Part shown: piece by piece, positions 29,923 through 42,610 of the stretch | Layout: the number at the start of each line of letters is the position of its first letter | Numbering within the stretch: the first letter of the stretch is position 1 | Assembly: GCA_025331565.1 (NCBI GenBank) | Contig: JAFREQ010000041.1 | Span: 2,356,001-2,420,000, forward strand | Direction of reading: 5' to 3' | Origin: Holacanthus passer | Taxonomy: Eukaryota > Chordata > Actinopteri > Pomacanthidae | DNA: 64,000 nt | Translations under genes and position numbers: made by a program | The notes under the pieces: model-generated | Seen by the model: the letters and a program-made list of their open reading frames with translations, nothing else | The model's database searches: none | What the model was told of the DNA's origin: nothing

Positions 29923-32731
29923 GTAAGCGGAACTTCTGTGTAGTGTGGAAATGAAGGTGTGAGAGGAAACTTTCCCCGGTCACAGCTCCGTTGCGCTCCA
30001 GACTTTTCCTTTAACTTTGTCAGCTTTATTCAGCGTCAGAAAGAAACCCGAGGCTCTATCTGCACGGGGTAGCATGTCAAATGTTACAGTAAACCAGTTT
30101 TTCATTCATTTATTCGATACATTTTGACTTTTTTTTTTAATCAAATGAGGCGTGTTTAAGTCCGTTACGTTAATTCTTTTTTTCCATCCGAAACTTCCTG
30201 TTGCTCTTGTGACTCATCTGTCCTGTGGACTTTTAACTTAAGGAAAGTTCTGTTTTACATTTAAAGATTTTTGCTTCTCCCCTAATTTAGTGACTACTTT
30301 GCTGAAAAAAAAAGTTCAGGAGCCCCATGACAGCAGGAAACTTCAGAACTGGACTGCTCAGTAATTGGGACATTTTTTCTCAGCAGACTTTCCTGTCAGA
30401 TCTGAGGGGTCTGCTGAGATACTCATTGTGTTGGAGTCTATTGTTCTGTTCTGTCTTTTTCATTGTCACCACATAAACTCACTCATGTAGAAAGTGGCGG
30501 GACATGTCTCTGTCTAATAACAACAAAAAAAAGTTCTTATTGTCCTCAATTCTTTATGAAGTCCTATTTTTTACTCTTCACGTTTGACACTCTGACACTG
30601 AAGGCTGACATAGCGAAGCTGATTTTTGCAGAATGTTTTCCAGGTTGAAGGGTATACTGTATGTGGTTTATTATAAGATAAGTGAGAGCACATGCTTGGC
30701 ACCATCAGACTTGAGGTTCCTACTTATCCACATTAACTTTATTATGAAGGCCAGTAAAGATTCTCCCTGCTCTCTGTAGCCAAATGTCTTTATCTGTTGG
30801 ATCGTCATCATTTAACAGCTCTCTTCCTACTTATTTTCATGCCAGAGTGGAGAAAGCAGTTTTGCAAGTCCGCAGACCTTCATCAGATTCCTTCTGAGAG
30901 CATAAATTTCACATAGAACGATTGAATTGTGAAGGTGAGAGTGAAACTGGGATCAAAAATGGTTTCACAATCCATGGTTTATCATTAGATTATGGTAAAA
31001 ATCACACTGTGCTCTGCTAATTGGGCTGAGGACCCACTGATAACCACTTGAAGACCCCCCAGAAAGTCCCATAGACTCCTAGTACCCCTTTGAGGACCTC
31101 TTCTTTGATTTATGTACCAAACATAACCAATTTATTTCATTTAGGATTTATTGTACAGTGTGCTTTTTTCATTTACAATAATGACTACCTGGCCAGAGTA
31201 GCTAAGCAGTAATTTTCCATTGTTCTGCAGCTTCAAGCCTCCTGCACTGCCTACGCATCACACAGTCATGGTTAACTCTGACCCAGGGGGGCGCTAGTTT
31301 TCAGGGGATGAGCCCAGATGAGCCCAGTGCTGCAAAGTAAGCTAGTCAGTGTTTTGCATCCTCATAGCTGTGACTCTGCTTTAATCATCATGGAATGAGA
31401 GCGGCACCCTGGAAAGCCAGTCTATTAAAGCTTTGGGCTGAACTGTGTGACAATGGTCAGGAGTAAACTGTCAACAGGAACAGTGTTGATATCATACTTT
31501 TGTGATGGGCTAATTTTCCCAGAGGAAATGTTCTGTGTGTCTGAGGAGAGGAGCTCACCACAGGCCTTTCTGAGAAGATTTAACTACAGTGTCAATTCTG
31601 CCTCACACACTTATCAGATTGAGTGCACATTCAAACAGCATAGTGGCTTTTTTCCAACAACCTCATTCTGAACAGCTTGGCTGAGACAACAGCATTCAGT
31701 AGCTTTTCTACTGTTCTCAGAAGCCTTTTTGCATTTCTGCTCAGCACACAAGCTCGGTCTGCTGATGGTCCAGCAAAAAACACTATTGAGGAATTCCAGG
31801 ACTGAGGCTCACAACTGAGTTTATAAAACCTAAGAAAGGCGAAGCAGATTGTTGTGATGCACAATAAGAATATGAGAGAGTTAAAGTCTAAAGCGAGTTG
31901 TTAACAAGTATAAACTTTGACACATGTTTTTAAAACTGTCCCAAAAGCTGTACAGGACAAAGAATAGCAGGTGTTCTTACTTGATATAGTTAGTTTGAAG
32001 CCCTGATCAAGAAGTTTAGAAGGGCAGCAGAAAAGAACTGTAAGTAGAATCTTTCATGTAACTGAAATATGTTTTTTTCTAGCAGCATCGACCAGGTTGA
32101 TGACTGTGCTTGGAACTAAGAGAAGCCCGTTTTTCCCCAAGAAAGCAGTTTACGTTATTTTGTTATGTTTAGTGTTGCACAAGGGATTTAAATATTCAGT
32201 AACCGCATTTGATTATTAATCTTTCCTCCACATCTCTATTTTCCTCATCGTTTCTTATTAACTCCTTCTTAAGGAGTTTACAAAGAATTTAGGTTTATGA
32301 TTTGATTATTTGGCTGATGTGAAGACTTTATTGGGATTCAGGATTTGTAAAACTTGCTGAATAAATTAAATCTAAGGCATTTTCTTATTTTTGGGTGAAT
32401 ACTTGAAGTTAAACATTTTTTTAATTAACAGTGTTGCATAAATAAAAATGTGTTTTTCTGCCTTTGCTTTCAGTAATTGGATTAGCTTGAGTTTTACGTC
32501 ATGAAACATTGAGTTTTGTCTCCCTCAATAATGATGTTATAACACATAATGCTGCCAGAATTCCCAACATCAAAAATGCTGAAGAATTTTTACCTAAAAA
32601 TCAAAACTTCTGTTTTCAATGTATGCTGTTATACATTATCTGTGTAAACCTGACCTTTTTAAATAATTTGTATTAGTTAATGCTGTCTGTATATTATTGC
32701 CAGTTTAACATTGTCCTTTTTTTCTCTCCAG
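29923..32731 (+). other. gja1 intron 1
   Basis: A 2.8-kb intron between the non-coding exon and the coding exon, with a GTAAGC donor and a TTTCTCTCCAG acceptor. No transposon was recognised in it. The small ORFs (30463-30648, 31447-31671) are chance. Confidence 0.6.
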
Positions 32732-32747
32732 CTAACGCTCCCTGAAA

Positions 32748-33914
32748 ATGGGCGACTGGAGTGCTCTGGGTCGTCTGTTGGACAAGGTCCAGGCCTACTC
32801 TACAGCTGGGGGGAAGGTCTGGCTGTCGGTCCTCTTCATATTCAGGATCCTGGTCCTGGGTACTGCAGTAGAATCAGCCTGGGGAGATGAGCAGTCTGCC
32901 TTCAAATGTAACACCCAGCAGCCTGGTTGTGAGAATGTCTGCTATGACAAATCCTTCCCCATCTCCCACGTTCGCTTCTGGGTCCTCCAGATCATCTTTG
33001 TGTCAACGCCAACACTCCTCTACCTGGCTCATGTCTTCTATCTGAACAGGAAGGAACAGAAATTCAACAGGAAGGAGGAGGAGCTTAAAGCCGTGCAAAA
33101 TGATGGTGGTGATGTTGACATCCCACTGAAGAAAATTGAGATGAAAAAGCTTAAGTATGGCATTGAGGAGCACGGCAAAGTGAAGATGAAGGGGGCCTTG
33201 CTCAGAACCTATATAGTGAGCATTTTTTTCAAGTCTATGTTTGAGGTGGGGTTCCTGGTTATTCAGTGGTACATGTACGGTTTCAGTCTGTCTGCAGTCT
33301 ACACCTGTGAAAGGTCCCCGTGCCCACACAGGGTGGACTGTTTCCTGTCCCGTCCCACAGAAAAGACCGTCTTCATCATCTTCATGTTAGTGGTTTCACT
33401 GGTGTCCCTGCTGCTCAATGTCATCGAGCTGTTCTACGTTTTTTTCAAGAGGATCAAAGATCGTGTGAAGGGCAAACAGCAACCCACACTCTACCCCAGT
33501 GGGGGCACCTTGAGCCCCACTCCTAAAGAACTGTCCACCGCCAAGTACGCCTACTATAATGGCTGTTCCTCCCCAACTGCCCCACTCTCACCCATGTCCC
33601 CCCCAGGCTATAAGCTGGCCACAGGGGAGCGGGGAACTGGCTCGTGCCGTAATTATAATAAGCAGGCCAATGAGCAGAACTGGGCCAACTACTCCACAGA
33701 GCAGAACCGGCTTGGCCAAAATGGTGGAGGAAGCACTATTTCAAACTCCCATGCACAAGCCTTTGATTTCCCCGATGATACCCACGAGCATAAGAAACTG
33801 TCCTCATCAGCAGGACACGAGCTGCAGCCGCTGGCACTGATGGATGCCAGACCCTGCAGCCGGGCCAGCAGCAGAATGAGCAGCAGAGCTAGGCCAGATG
33901 ACCTGGACGTGTAA
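32748..33914 (+). CDS. gja1: gja1: connexin 43 (388 aa)
   Basis: The major gap-junction protein of heart, bone, fin and many other tissues. Starts MGDWSALGRLLDKVQAYST 16 bases after the splice acceptor. EL1 has C54/C61/C65 and EL2 C187-X4-C192-X5-C198, all canonical, with SRPTEKT following. The long cytoplasmic tail keeps the landmarks of Cx43: a tubulin-binding-like KRIKDRVKGK (234-243), a MAPK/PY segment PLSPMSPPGY (279-288), the Ser-rich RASSRMSSRARP and a C-terminal PDZ ligand DDLDV, equivalent to DDLEI in human, which binds ZO-1. Met213 (ATG at 33384), the start of the GJA1-20k isoform in mammals, is conserved. Human Cx43 has 382 residues. This looks like the gja1b (cx43) copy rather than gja1a, judged by the near-complete tail. 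Confidence 0.97.
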   Translation: MGDWSALGRLLDKVQAYSTAGGKVWLSVLFIFRILVLGTAVESAWGDEQSAFKCNTQQPGCENVCYDKSFPISHVRFWVLQIIFVSTPTLLYLAHVFYLNRKEQKFNRKEEELKAVQNDGGDVDIPLKKIEMKKLKYGIEEHGKVKMKGALLRTYIVSIFFKSMFEVGFLVIQWYMYGFSLSAVYTCERSPCPHRVDCFLSRPTEKTVFIIFMLVVSLVSLLLNVIELFYVFFKRIKDRVKGKQQPTLYPSGGTLSPTPKELSTAKYAYYNGCSSPTAPLSPMSPPGYKLATGERGTGSCRNYNKQANEQNWANYSTEQNRLGQNGGGSTISNSHAQAFDFPDDTHEHKKLSSSAGHELQPLALMDARPCSRASSRMSSRARPDDLDV

Positions 33915-35922
33915 GCCTTGTTTCCTCCTCCCACCTCTGCCTGGCTGACAGGGTGTGAGGCTGTACCCAGAGAATCAGGAAACAATCACATAGATTCATA
34001 TAAGAGGTTGGGCTAACCTCGATCACAGTCTTCAGCATAGAGACTCCTAGTCAATCAAAGAGACGTTAAAACTTGTTATGTAACACTGTCAAAGGTACAA
34101 GTTGCAAATATTTTTTCAATGATGTTTACCATAATCTTTTAGTGGAGCTAACCCAGCTTTAAGAAAACAGAACAACCACAGGAATGTCTAACAGAGATGC
34201 TCCTTAGAACCAGTCACTGATCAGTTCAAAAACAGAGGTTGACACTGGTTAAAGTGATCGATTTTGTTTTATTTTGCCAAGCTAATTAAAGGAAAATTCT
34301 GTTTTCTGCTTGTCATTATAGTTTCTGCTACTTTTCCTATTGGTAACAGTATTTGACTTACAACTGCCATAGCTGAGATCTGAAGGTATGGTAATAGCGC
34401 CACCATAGGTTGCCCTCTTAGTTGTATCTCTTTAATATCTGACTAGATTAAAATTGCTTTCTAGGCTATTTCTGGTTCATTTACAGTCCTTTTTTCTGTT
34501 GATCAGTGAGCATTGTCCCCTTCAAATAAATCAGTAAATAAAAGCACAGTCAAGTAGGGCGAGGAATTAACCTCCATATCAACATGTTCCAAATATCTGG
34601 TTTAGCCAAACCATACAATTTGGAATTGAAAGAATGAGTTGAGGGTGAACACATCCAGATCCATTCAGACAGCAGACAATAATAATAACTGCAAACCTTT
34701 TTTCTTTGACTATTACTTTGGTATTACTGCAGGTAATTATTATTAATTCAACACAGTCATTATGTAGGACTGGAACAGATCTTTTGTTGGGAACACATGA
34801 ACATAGGTCATATTAGTGGTTTGAACAACCAATGGTGTTTGGTTTCAGGTGAGGATGCCCCCTCACTTTAATATAAAACTGTGTGATCTCTTGGGGACTT
34901 GGGGACCTATAAAGGGGTATGTAGGGTTATGCTCTCAGTGCAGGTGGTGAATGACACACCATCATAACCAACTGGAATATGGCCAAAAGTATGAAATAGG
35001 AAAATAAAACCCAGGTTGTATGAAGGCAGAATTTTTCTTCACTGAGACAGGTGAGGTCACTTAGACACACACGCAAAGCATTGTATTGAAAGATAGTTTG
35101 ATGGACTCATAGCCACACTTGAATTGAGTTGCTCTTACAGTTTGCTTGTGTAAATAAAACTGAATTTGTGTGTGAATCAACATTATTAATACATTTTAAT
35201 TGTTTTCACTTACATCATAAATTCTTATCCCAGTTCTAATTCAAATCACATTTTTGTCTCTCATAACAAAGACAGGAGTTATTGTCCAGTGCCGTCGCAT
35301 AGACACAGAACAACCACATGTAAAGTATTAAGCACTTGGTTTGTCCTTTGCATGTGACTCACAGTAAGGGTTTTGGGGAGAATGCTTAATATCAGTTGTA
35401 GTGAATATTTATTGCTTGGCATCTGTAGGACACCTACCACTAAGAGGAAAAATTGACTACTAAACAGTATCTCTTACAGGAAACATATTACATTAACTCC
35501 CCACAAACTGTATATTTATTGACAGTAAAAACAACATTGTCAGTCAGTGTGGACTGTTGTTTCCTGATAAACTTTGAATTTATGTGGTGTTATGTTTTCT
35601 TTTTTTTTTTGGTTTTATTTTTCTGTTTGGAGTGTGTGTGAGAGTGGCAGGCTGCTGTGACACAGCAAACTGATCTAGTTTTATGTGGGTTCCATAAAGA
35701 AAGGCTTTATTGTTGTCACTGATTCAAAAAGTTTGTTATCTTTTTTCACCTTTTGTGGGCGGTAGAGAAATACAGTAGAATGATTATCTGTGTTTTACAT
35801 ATTTGAGTGAATGATTTTTTTGTTCTGTAGGTATTGTTTTGTTTTTCAGACTCAATGTAACCATTGCTGCTTGAGAAATAGATATTTAGTACTGTAAATC
35901 AAGCTAACTGTGTCACAATAAA
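33915..35922 (+). other. Probable gja1 3'UTR
   Basis: Non-coding, AT-rich, with no transposon signature. AATAAA signals occur near 34525 and 34538, 35003 and 35155, with a well-placed one at 35917-35922 followed by a GT/T-rich stretch. That gives a 3'UTR of about 2.0 kb. A further AATAAA at 37115-37120 would give 3.2 kb. The true end cannot be decided from sequence alone. Confidence 0.5.
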
Positions 35923-38900
35923 ATGTGAGTTTTTAGAAGACTGCTTATAGATCTGGACTAATATTTAGTCAGTTATATTAAAACATATGCCAATGTAGCT
36001 CCACTATTATCAAACATTAAGATAAATCTCAATTTGGGCTTTTTTCCTTTTTATTTAAATTTTTTTAATTGTCATTTGTGCATAATTTTGTTGGTACTTA
36101 CATGTGTCATGGATCTTTCAGCTACAATGGCGTTTGCACTGAGATCTTGGTAATAGAGATGTAATACGAAGCACACAATAAGTGGTAAAAGTTTTCTGAT
36201 ACACATGTTACTAATTTATTTTATAACACAGAAATCACTACAGTGCATAATGTCAGACATCTGACCACTGGTTTCATTGACTGGTTCTGAGAGATGTGAG
36301 ATGTCTTCCTTTGACACAACAGGAGCAATAGTCATTTGTTGCAGTTATTCAGACAATGCTAATCCATGGGGATCCACTGTTGTACAGTGTAAGTGCATGA
36401 TAGAAAAACAAAAAAACATTAATTGTATCTGTGAAAAGCTATTTTAACCAATAAATATTTTCTGTTTTAATCACTGATTGATTGGTTGGAGGCCATTTTC
36501 TTTGTCATCACTGAGGTTTGAACGGACCACCAGTCAATAAAGCAGTGTTCATTTTAACACCTCATTATGATTTACGTTTAGCCTTTTGACAAAAACATAC
36601 TATGTTTCAGGAACACTTTGAGGTCATTTGTCATTTTGTTATAGTCAAGTGTCATTCCACAAAATTTGTTTTCACAGTGAAATTTGACTTGTGTTCAACA
36701 TTTGGGTTACTGGGGTTGAAACACTGAAATACTGTATTCCTTCAGTGAACATCTACAGGGGGATTTGAATGGTTGACAACTGACATTAATTCTGCACTCA
36801 TTCTGATAAACATGAAAGGTTATCCCTACATCCACAGCCCTTGATAATGTATTGTTAGCTTTAGCTTTCCTTTATACAAATGTTGCCGTGTTGGCCTCCA
36901 TGTTTTCATTGGTTGTTCCAGCTGTTGTGTTGCTGTTTCTTGCCAATATTCATATTCAACTCTAAAGTTACTTTTCTCCAAGAATCATTAACATTTGCTA
37001 AAAGTTTAACTAACTTAAAAAGTAACTTTTTTTCTTTTGCTTTAGTCTCATTTTCATTGTGGAAAAAAGGTTACCTTCAAATCTTTTTTGTCAGTTTCTT
37101 TTGATTAACACTGCAATAAAAACTGAAAGAACTGTGGCTTCATCTTTTGTGACATCACATGAATTATAAAAGAAAATCTATAACTCAGAATTATTCTGGT
37201 CTTTTTCAGTTTATATAGTGTTCCAGTTTTCCATAAAATATGGACCAGGAATTTATGATCAGAAAAGACACAGTACAGCCGCCTATTGACTTAGTATTAC
37301 AAAGTCACTCTATATGCCAAAATGTATAATGTGTAGTCTGATTCAACTTTCAACACATTCTCAGTTTTGTAGTGATTTGGCTTATTTCTCACTAAAGCTG
37401 GTAGGACTCTGAGTTCAGATTATCTAAACCATTTCCAATCAAGTTTGACGTTTCCACAAGCCAGTGTTTTGCAATGACCGCATTCTAACCCTGCCAGCTG
37501 CCATACACCACTGCTGACTGCTGTGCTGGTTACCTGCCACACGCTGCTGATGAATTACATGTTTCTCAGTGTTGGAAAAACACTCCAACCTCTAATAAAA
37601 CCATTTCAAGAATTGCTGGTTTGTGCCAATAGTGCATTTTCATCTTTAAACAAGCCTGAAGGTGGACATTTGAGGTTTGGTGACGTCAGCATTACATTAC
37701 TTACTCTAACTTCCAGTTTACAGTGAAATGTGCCTATTATGTAAATTACTCACTGCTGAACTTTTACTGTGTGCTTGGATACATACGTGGAACACACTGC
37801 AGAACGTCTTCTCCTCTTCTGCTAAATATAACCATATTGGCATTCAATCTTTAAACTTTATGACGAGCATTTTTGACTTACCTATTGTAACATTTCTAAA
37901 TTATTGCATCATGTGCTCAAAAATGACAAAAACTCTGTCCAGCTAATACTGACCAGGCCCTCTGAACAGCACACAAACCACATCATGATCCAGATAAAGG
38001 AGAGTGATAGGATTCAGGAGGCACTCAGTCCTAAAGTGTACTATAGCTTTGATAAAAGCTTCTGAGGGATGCAGTTAAATTTCATAATATGAAAGGACAC
38101 AGCTCTTTTTTGCTTCTCCTGTTCTCCCTATTTAATCTTTCCACAGCACTAAATCAAACCACATGTGTGCACAGAGCTGAGCTGCAGCTTGAAGACCACG
38201 TGTGGCTCAGAGTTAGAGAGGGAGAGGATCAAGGAGGGACGCAAACTTTCATCAAGGAACTAGAAGCAAATAAGTGACAGCAATACTGCACACTTCCCAA
38301 CTCTACTAATATATATCTATATAACATGTGTAGATGTCTAACTGATATCTGCTTTTCATGTTTCACATTTCTGTGAAAATGGGGAAATATGTGACTGATC
38401 ACTGGTTCCAAAGTGTAACCAGCACTTTTAAAATGTCACTGCCCTTGAGTAGGACATATTCTCAAATCCTTTCTCTGTTGAAGTGGAAGACGTACAGGAG
38501 GACGTGCAGTTGGAGCTTGTGAAATGAAATGATGACTCTCTGAATTTGCCAGCAATAGCTCCCACTGTCAGAGTTCGACAAGGGCTTGTAAAAGTCTAGA
38601 TTTAAATAAGGCACCGTGCCTAAAAGATGCTCATCTTATTTAGCTATACATGCATATGTGAGCAAACATTATAAGACTGAACAACAGCAGACTGAGGTCC
38701 AAGATGACTGGCAGTCGCCTATGTGATGTACTTTGAATCTCCACTGCAACACCTGACCTGAGTGCAATTCGCCAGCTCAAGGCCTAGCTTCACTTTTTGC
38801 ATTAGGAGATTCTAATGAGTGAGACTCGATAGTGACAACTGTGCTGTGCATGCATGCTATGATGGCTAGTGTGTGAATGAACATTGAGGGTGGCAGCTGT

Positions 38901-39850
38901 TGCACTGAAGCTGGTTTCCTGCTCTAAGACATCAAACGATGTCACTGACTGACTTATAACCACACACCACAAAGCCGGGGTGGAACTTGGCTTACTTGGC
39001 AAAATGCATAGATAGTGTGGGTGTTTGTGAGAGTGCTCTCTAAAAATGGCCCATCAACTAGCTCTTTGAATTGTGATGTCATGTTCAAGCCAGAACCAAC
39101 TGGCAGCAAAGGCCGAAATAAGTTGGGATTGTTTTGGCATAAATCTGTGATGTATTTTTGAGGTAGAAAAGTGTAGATCCAATCAGGTGCGTGCAAGAAT
39201 TATGCAGAGGTAAGTCATGTTCTGTTAAATTCAGGACAGTACTGCTGTTCGGGTACTAAAGATGAATATCCATCATCAGACAAACACATTACATTTTTAC
39301 TGAAGCATGTGCAGAAGCAATTATGAGGACAGGCTGACAGACCTGTCACCCTGTCTTCAGTGCAGTACAGGCATGTTCCTTCAGAGAGTCAGTATCATTG
39401 TGTATGTAGTACGTGAGTATGTGTGGATGCCTGTAGGCTGAGCCTTTAAGAAAGAGTGCCTACATATCAGTTTGTATGTACCCTCCATCGTAGCCTGGAG
39501 AATGAATGGAGACTGTTTACCTGGCTGTCAGCCTAAGCTCCTTATCACATTCACCTACTAAAAGGTTGCATTTCTGCATGTCTGACAAACACACAATCAC
39601 AATAGTCACTGCATGTACCATTTTAATACACAATGACCATACAATGACTACTATGTGTGCAGTTGTGCACATAAAACAATGAACCTGCCATTTTAGCATT
39701 GCTCATAAGTGACCATCATCAACCATGCTAACTACATCTAACACTAATTATTAATCATACTTAAGCCTAAGGATACACATGTGTGCCCATCCAAATATTA
39801 TGCACATTTATAAATCAGGAGAAGACAATGCAAATCTGGTAGTTCATCCA
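35923..39850. other. Gene-poor stretch right of gja1
   Basis: Mostly AT-rich DNA with no recognised exon, RNA or transposon. A 62-codon frame at 38089-38277 begins with a hydrophobic, signal-peptide-like segment (see findings) but has no gene context. Other frames are chance. Confidence 0.35.
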
Positions 39851-40345
39851 TTTTCTGGCATTTATCCAGGGCTGGCAGTTGGACATACCCAACAAAACTT
39901 CAAAAGACAGTGCCCTGAAGACATCCTGATCAGATGCCTGAACCACCTCAACTGGCATGTTTCAACATGAAGGAGCTGTGGCTCTATTCCGAGCTCCCTC
40001 TGAATGTCTGAGCTCCTTACCTTACCGCTATGTGTCAGCCCAGCCACCCTTCAGATAGATAGATAGATAGATAGATTGGTAGGTAGAAGAAAACTCATTT
40101 CATCCACTTGTATCCACATCCTCATTCTTTCAGTCACTACCCAAAGCTCATGACTGAAACGTAAAAGAGCAGTGAAGCATTTCTGTGGTCTCCACACTGG
40201 ACACTCTCCTTTTCCCAAGCTGTGGCTAGAGATCCTATCCATGAAGATTACAAACAGAATTGATGAAAATGTACAACCGTGGTGGGGCTCAGTGCCCACT
40301 GAAAATGTGTTTGACTTTCTGCAGAGAATATGGAGACAGTTCACA
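39850..40345 (-). mobile_element. LINE C-terminal fragment interrupted by a GATA repeat
   Basis: On the minus strand, 40344 onward reads 'FSHELWVVTERMRMWIQVDE', and after a (GATA)n array 40047-39862 reads 'GKVRSSDIQRELGIEPQLL' and 'CQLRWFRHLIRMSSGH'. This order (SHELWV-TERMR, RSSDIQ-ELG-EPLLL, QLRWFGHL-RM) is a well-known fish LINE C-terminus. Related pieces occur at 46890-47100 and, for the 5' end, 54085-54395. The copy is pseudogenic. Confidence 0.7.
40053..40076. repeat. GATA tetranucleotide microsatellite
   Basis: Six GATA units in a row, inside the antisense LINE fragment. Confidence 0.9.
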
Positions 40346-40699
40346 CACCCTCTACAGGAGCAGCTAGGTCTTTCTACTAAGAATCTGGATCAGTCATAAG
40401 AAGCCAATGCCCTGGAAAGACAGCTCCTAGCCAGAGTCACCTCTAAGATCAATCCATCAAGAGGAAGTACATTTCCTTGTTTTCAATTTACCCTATGTTC
40501 TTGTCAGGGCTGGGCGGACAATTCTATGATTTTCCAGTCAATCACGCTATGTAGCAAAAGACATAAGTAATGATAGGTATACAAAGCATTTATTATATTA
40601 TCCAAATATTAACTGTATTCACATTACTCCTTACATTACACTCCTTAAAACATACAAAAAAACTAATAATGTGATATAATACTGTCTACTACTACCACC

Positions 40700-40890
40700 C
40701 ACTGCATTTTGCCTTGCCTCAGTTTGTCTCCCGTCAAGTTTCAAGTCCTGAGATGCCCAACATGTACCTGGTTTCACCTGAGTACCATGACCTCCAAACA
40801 GTTTTCAGTAAACAGCAAGCCCTCCCTCTGCCTCCTCACTGCCAATATGATTGTGCCTCCAAACTTAAGCAGGAGGCTATGGATATATTG
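40700..40890 (+). mobile_element. Ty3/gypsy pol scrap (RT N-terminal region)
   Basis: The frame at 40714 reads 'NMYLVSPEYHDLQTVFSKQQ', then 'ALPLPPHCQYDCASKL'. This matches the gypsy block PPEYHDL--VFSK--A--LPPHRPYDC-I-L upstream of the reverse transcriptase. The match stops near 40880, so only about 60 codons survive. It is unrelated in position and sequence to the larger element at 55403-60292. Confidence 0.65.
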
Positions 40891-41639
40891 TCCATTTCAG
40901 AAAAAAGACGTCCTGGTTTCTGTCTGTCCAAGCCGACATCCATGTGTTCTACATCACCTGGCACCGAGCCAATTTTGCCCTGTTGAGAGCCTCTGGTTGG
41001 TCTCAGTCACTGTCATGACACCTCTTCCTTGGCTCCTGCCAAACTCCAGACTTGTTTTTAACCTTACCTGCTTGCCCATGTTTGCATTTGGGTGCAGCCT
41101 AAATTTGTAACAAGTATTTTCACAGAGGATGTAAGCAAGAGAAATTTCACAGAACTCCTCTGGAATTAAATCTACTCATTCAGCAGAAGCTTCATGTCCA
41201 TAAACGTGGATGTTTACATCAAACTTAATGTATATGGAGTCTGGTAAACAAGTTTATTTAATTTCTCACTGAAACTCAGAAATACTGATGTATACAAAAC
41301 CATTTCAACAGTGTCTCTTTAACATATAAAACATATTCAGGGTAGAACAATTACTATTATTACTATGCCTTTTTGAAGAGAGGCAGATTGATTGTGGTGG
41401 ATATTGTGAGGGGAGGGGCATGCAATACTACAATCCACAGGTGTGACGATAATGATAATATCAGTATTAAACAGAGACACGTGTGCAGTCGGAGGCTTGT
41501 AAACACGGGCCCAGACTCTGCAGCTCCAGTGACACACGTACCTGCAGAGAGCGACAGGAGAGAAGAGCACAAAACTACGAGAGAGGGAAGAAGTTGCATT
41601 TGTGAGATGCATTGATGGGTTATGAATGGATACAGTTGG
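40891..41639. other. Intergenic: nothing recognised
   Basis: Short frames on both strands only (41337-41612 minus, 41373-41615 plus). The right end may already belong to the 3'UTR of the next LINE. Confidence 0.3.
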
Positions 41640-42610
41640 AGGAAAGAGAGAAGGAGGGTTAAGTTCAGTGCATCATGGGAAGTCCCCCAGCAGCCTAGCA
41701 GCAGTTAGGACCAACCCTAACTATAAGCTTTGTCAAAGAGGAAGGTTTTATGGAAAGGATGTCTACCTCCCGAACCCAGACTGGGATCTGATTCCACAGG
41801 AGAGGAGCTTGATAACTGAAGGCTCTGGCTCCAAATCTACTTTTGAAGACTCTGGGAACCAAAAGAAACCCTGCATTCTGGGAGCGTAGTGCTCTATTGG
41901 GAAAATAGGGTACAATGAGCTCTTGAAGATATGATGGTGCTTGACCATTAAGAGCTTTATAGGTTAGTAGAAGAATTTTAAATTCAATTCTTGATTTGAC
42001 AGGGAGCCAGTGCAAAGAAGCCAAAATGGGTGAAATATGATCTCTTTTCCTTGTTCTTGTCAGTACACGTGCAGCAGCATTCTGGATCAACTGGAGAGTC
42101 TTTAACGACTTGTTGGTGCAGCCTGATAATAGAGAATTGCAGTAGTCAAGCCTAGAAGTAACAAATGCATGGACTAGTTTTTCTGCATCTTTTTGGGACA
42201 GAATATGCCTGATTTTGCTATCTTCTGGAGGTGAAAAAAGGCAGTCCGAGAAATTTGCTTTATATGTGCGTTAAAGGACACATCCTCATCCAAGATAACT
42301 CCTAGATTCCTTACAGTAGTGCTGGAGGCCAATGCAATACCATCGCAAGTACTGATATCTTTAGAAAATGTGCATCGGAGATGCTTGGGGTCAAGTGCAA
42401 TAACTTCAGTTTTGTCTGAGTTTAACAGTAGGAAATTGTAGGTCATCCAGGTTTTTACTTTGTTAAGGCATGCCTGAAGTTTTAGTGTAGCATAGGAAGT
42501 GAACCAATTGCCCACCCAATCTATCGCCTCATCCCCATCCGCCATGGCTTGCTTGTTGCATTGTTCTTTGCGTGTTTCATTGTTCATAAGCTGTAAACAA
42601 GCAACATACA
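41640..42610 (-). mobile_element. L2-type LINE remnant, RT C-terminal half and 3'UTR
   Basis: On the minus strand, 42611-42174 encodes 'LNSDKTEVIALDPKHLR' and 'VRNLGVILDEDVSFNAHI'. In the next frame (42090-41695) come 'MIQNAAARVLTRTRKRDHIS', then 'LASLHWLPVKSRIEFKIL' and 'YQAPLLWNQIPVWVRE'. These are the last RT blocks of L2/CR1 LINEs in order. Frames are broken at about 42175-42100. Left of 41690, 'gcatcatgggaagtccccc' matches the 3'UTR of that family. Confidence 0.8.

Noticed and set aside
33003..33985. Minus-strand frames opposite gja1
   Set aside because: They mirror the codon structure of the Cx43 coding exon and have no family resemblance.
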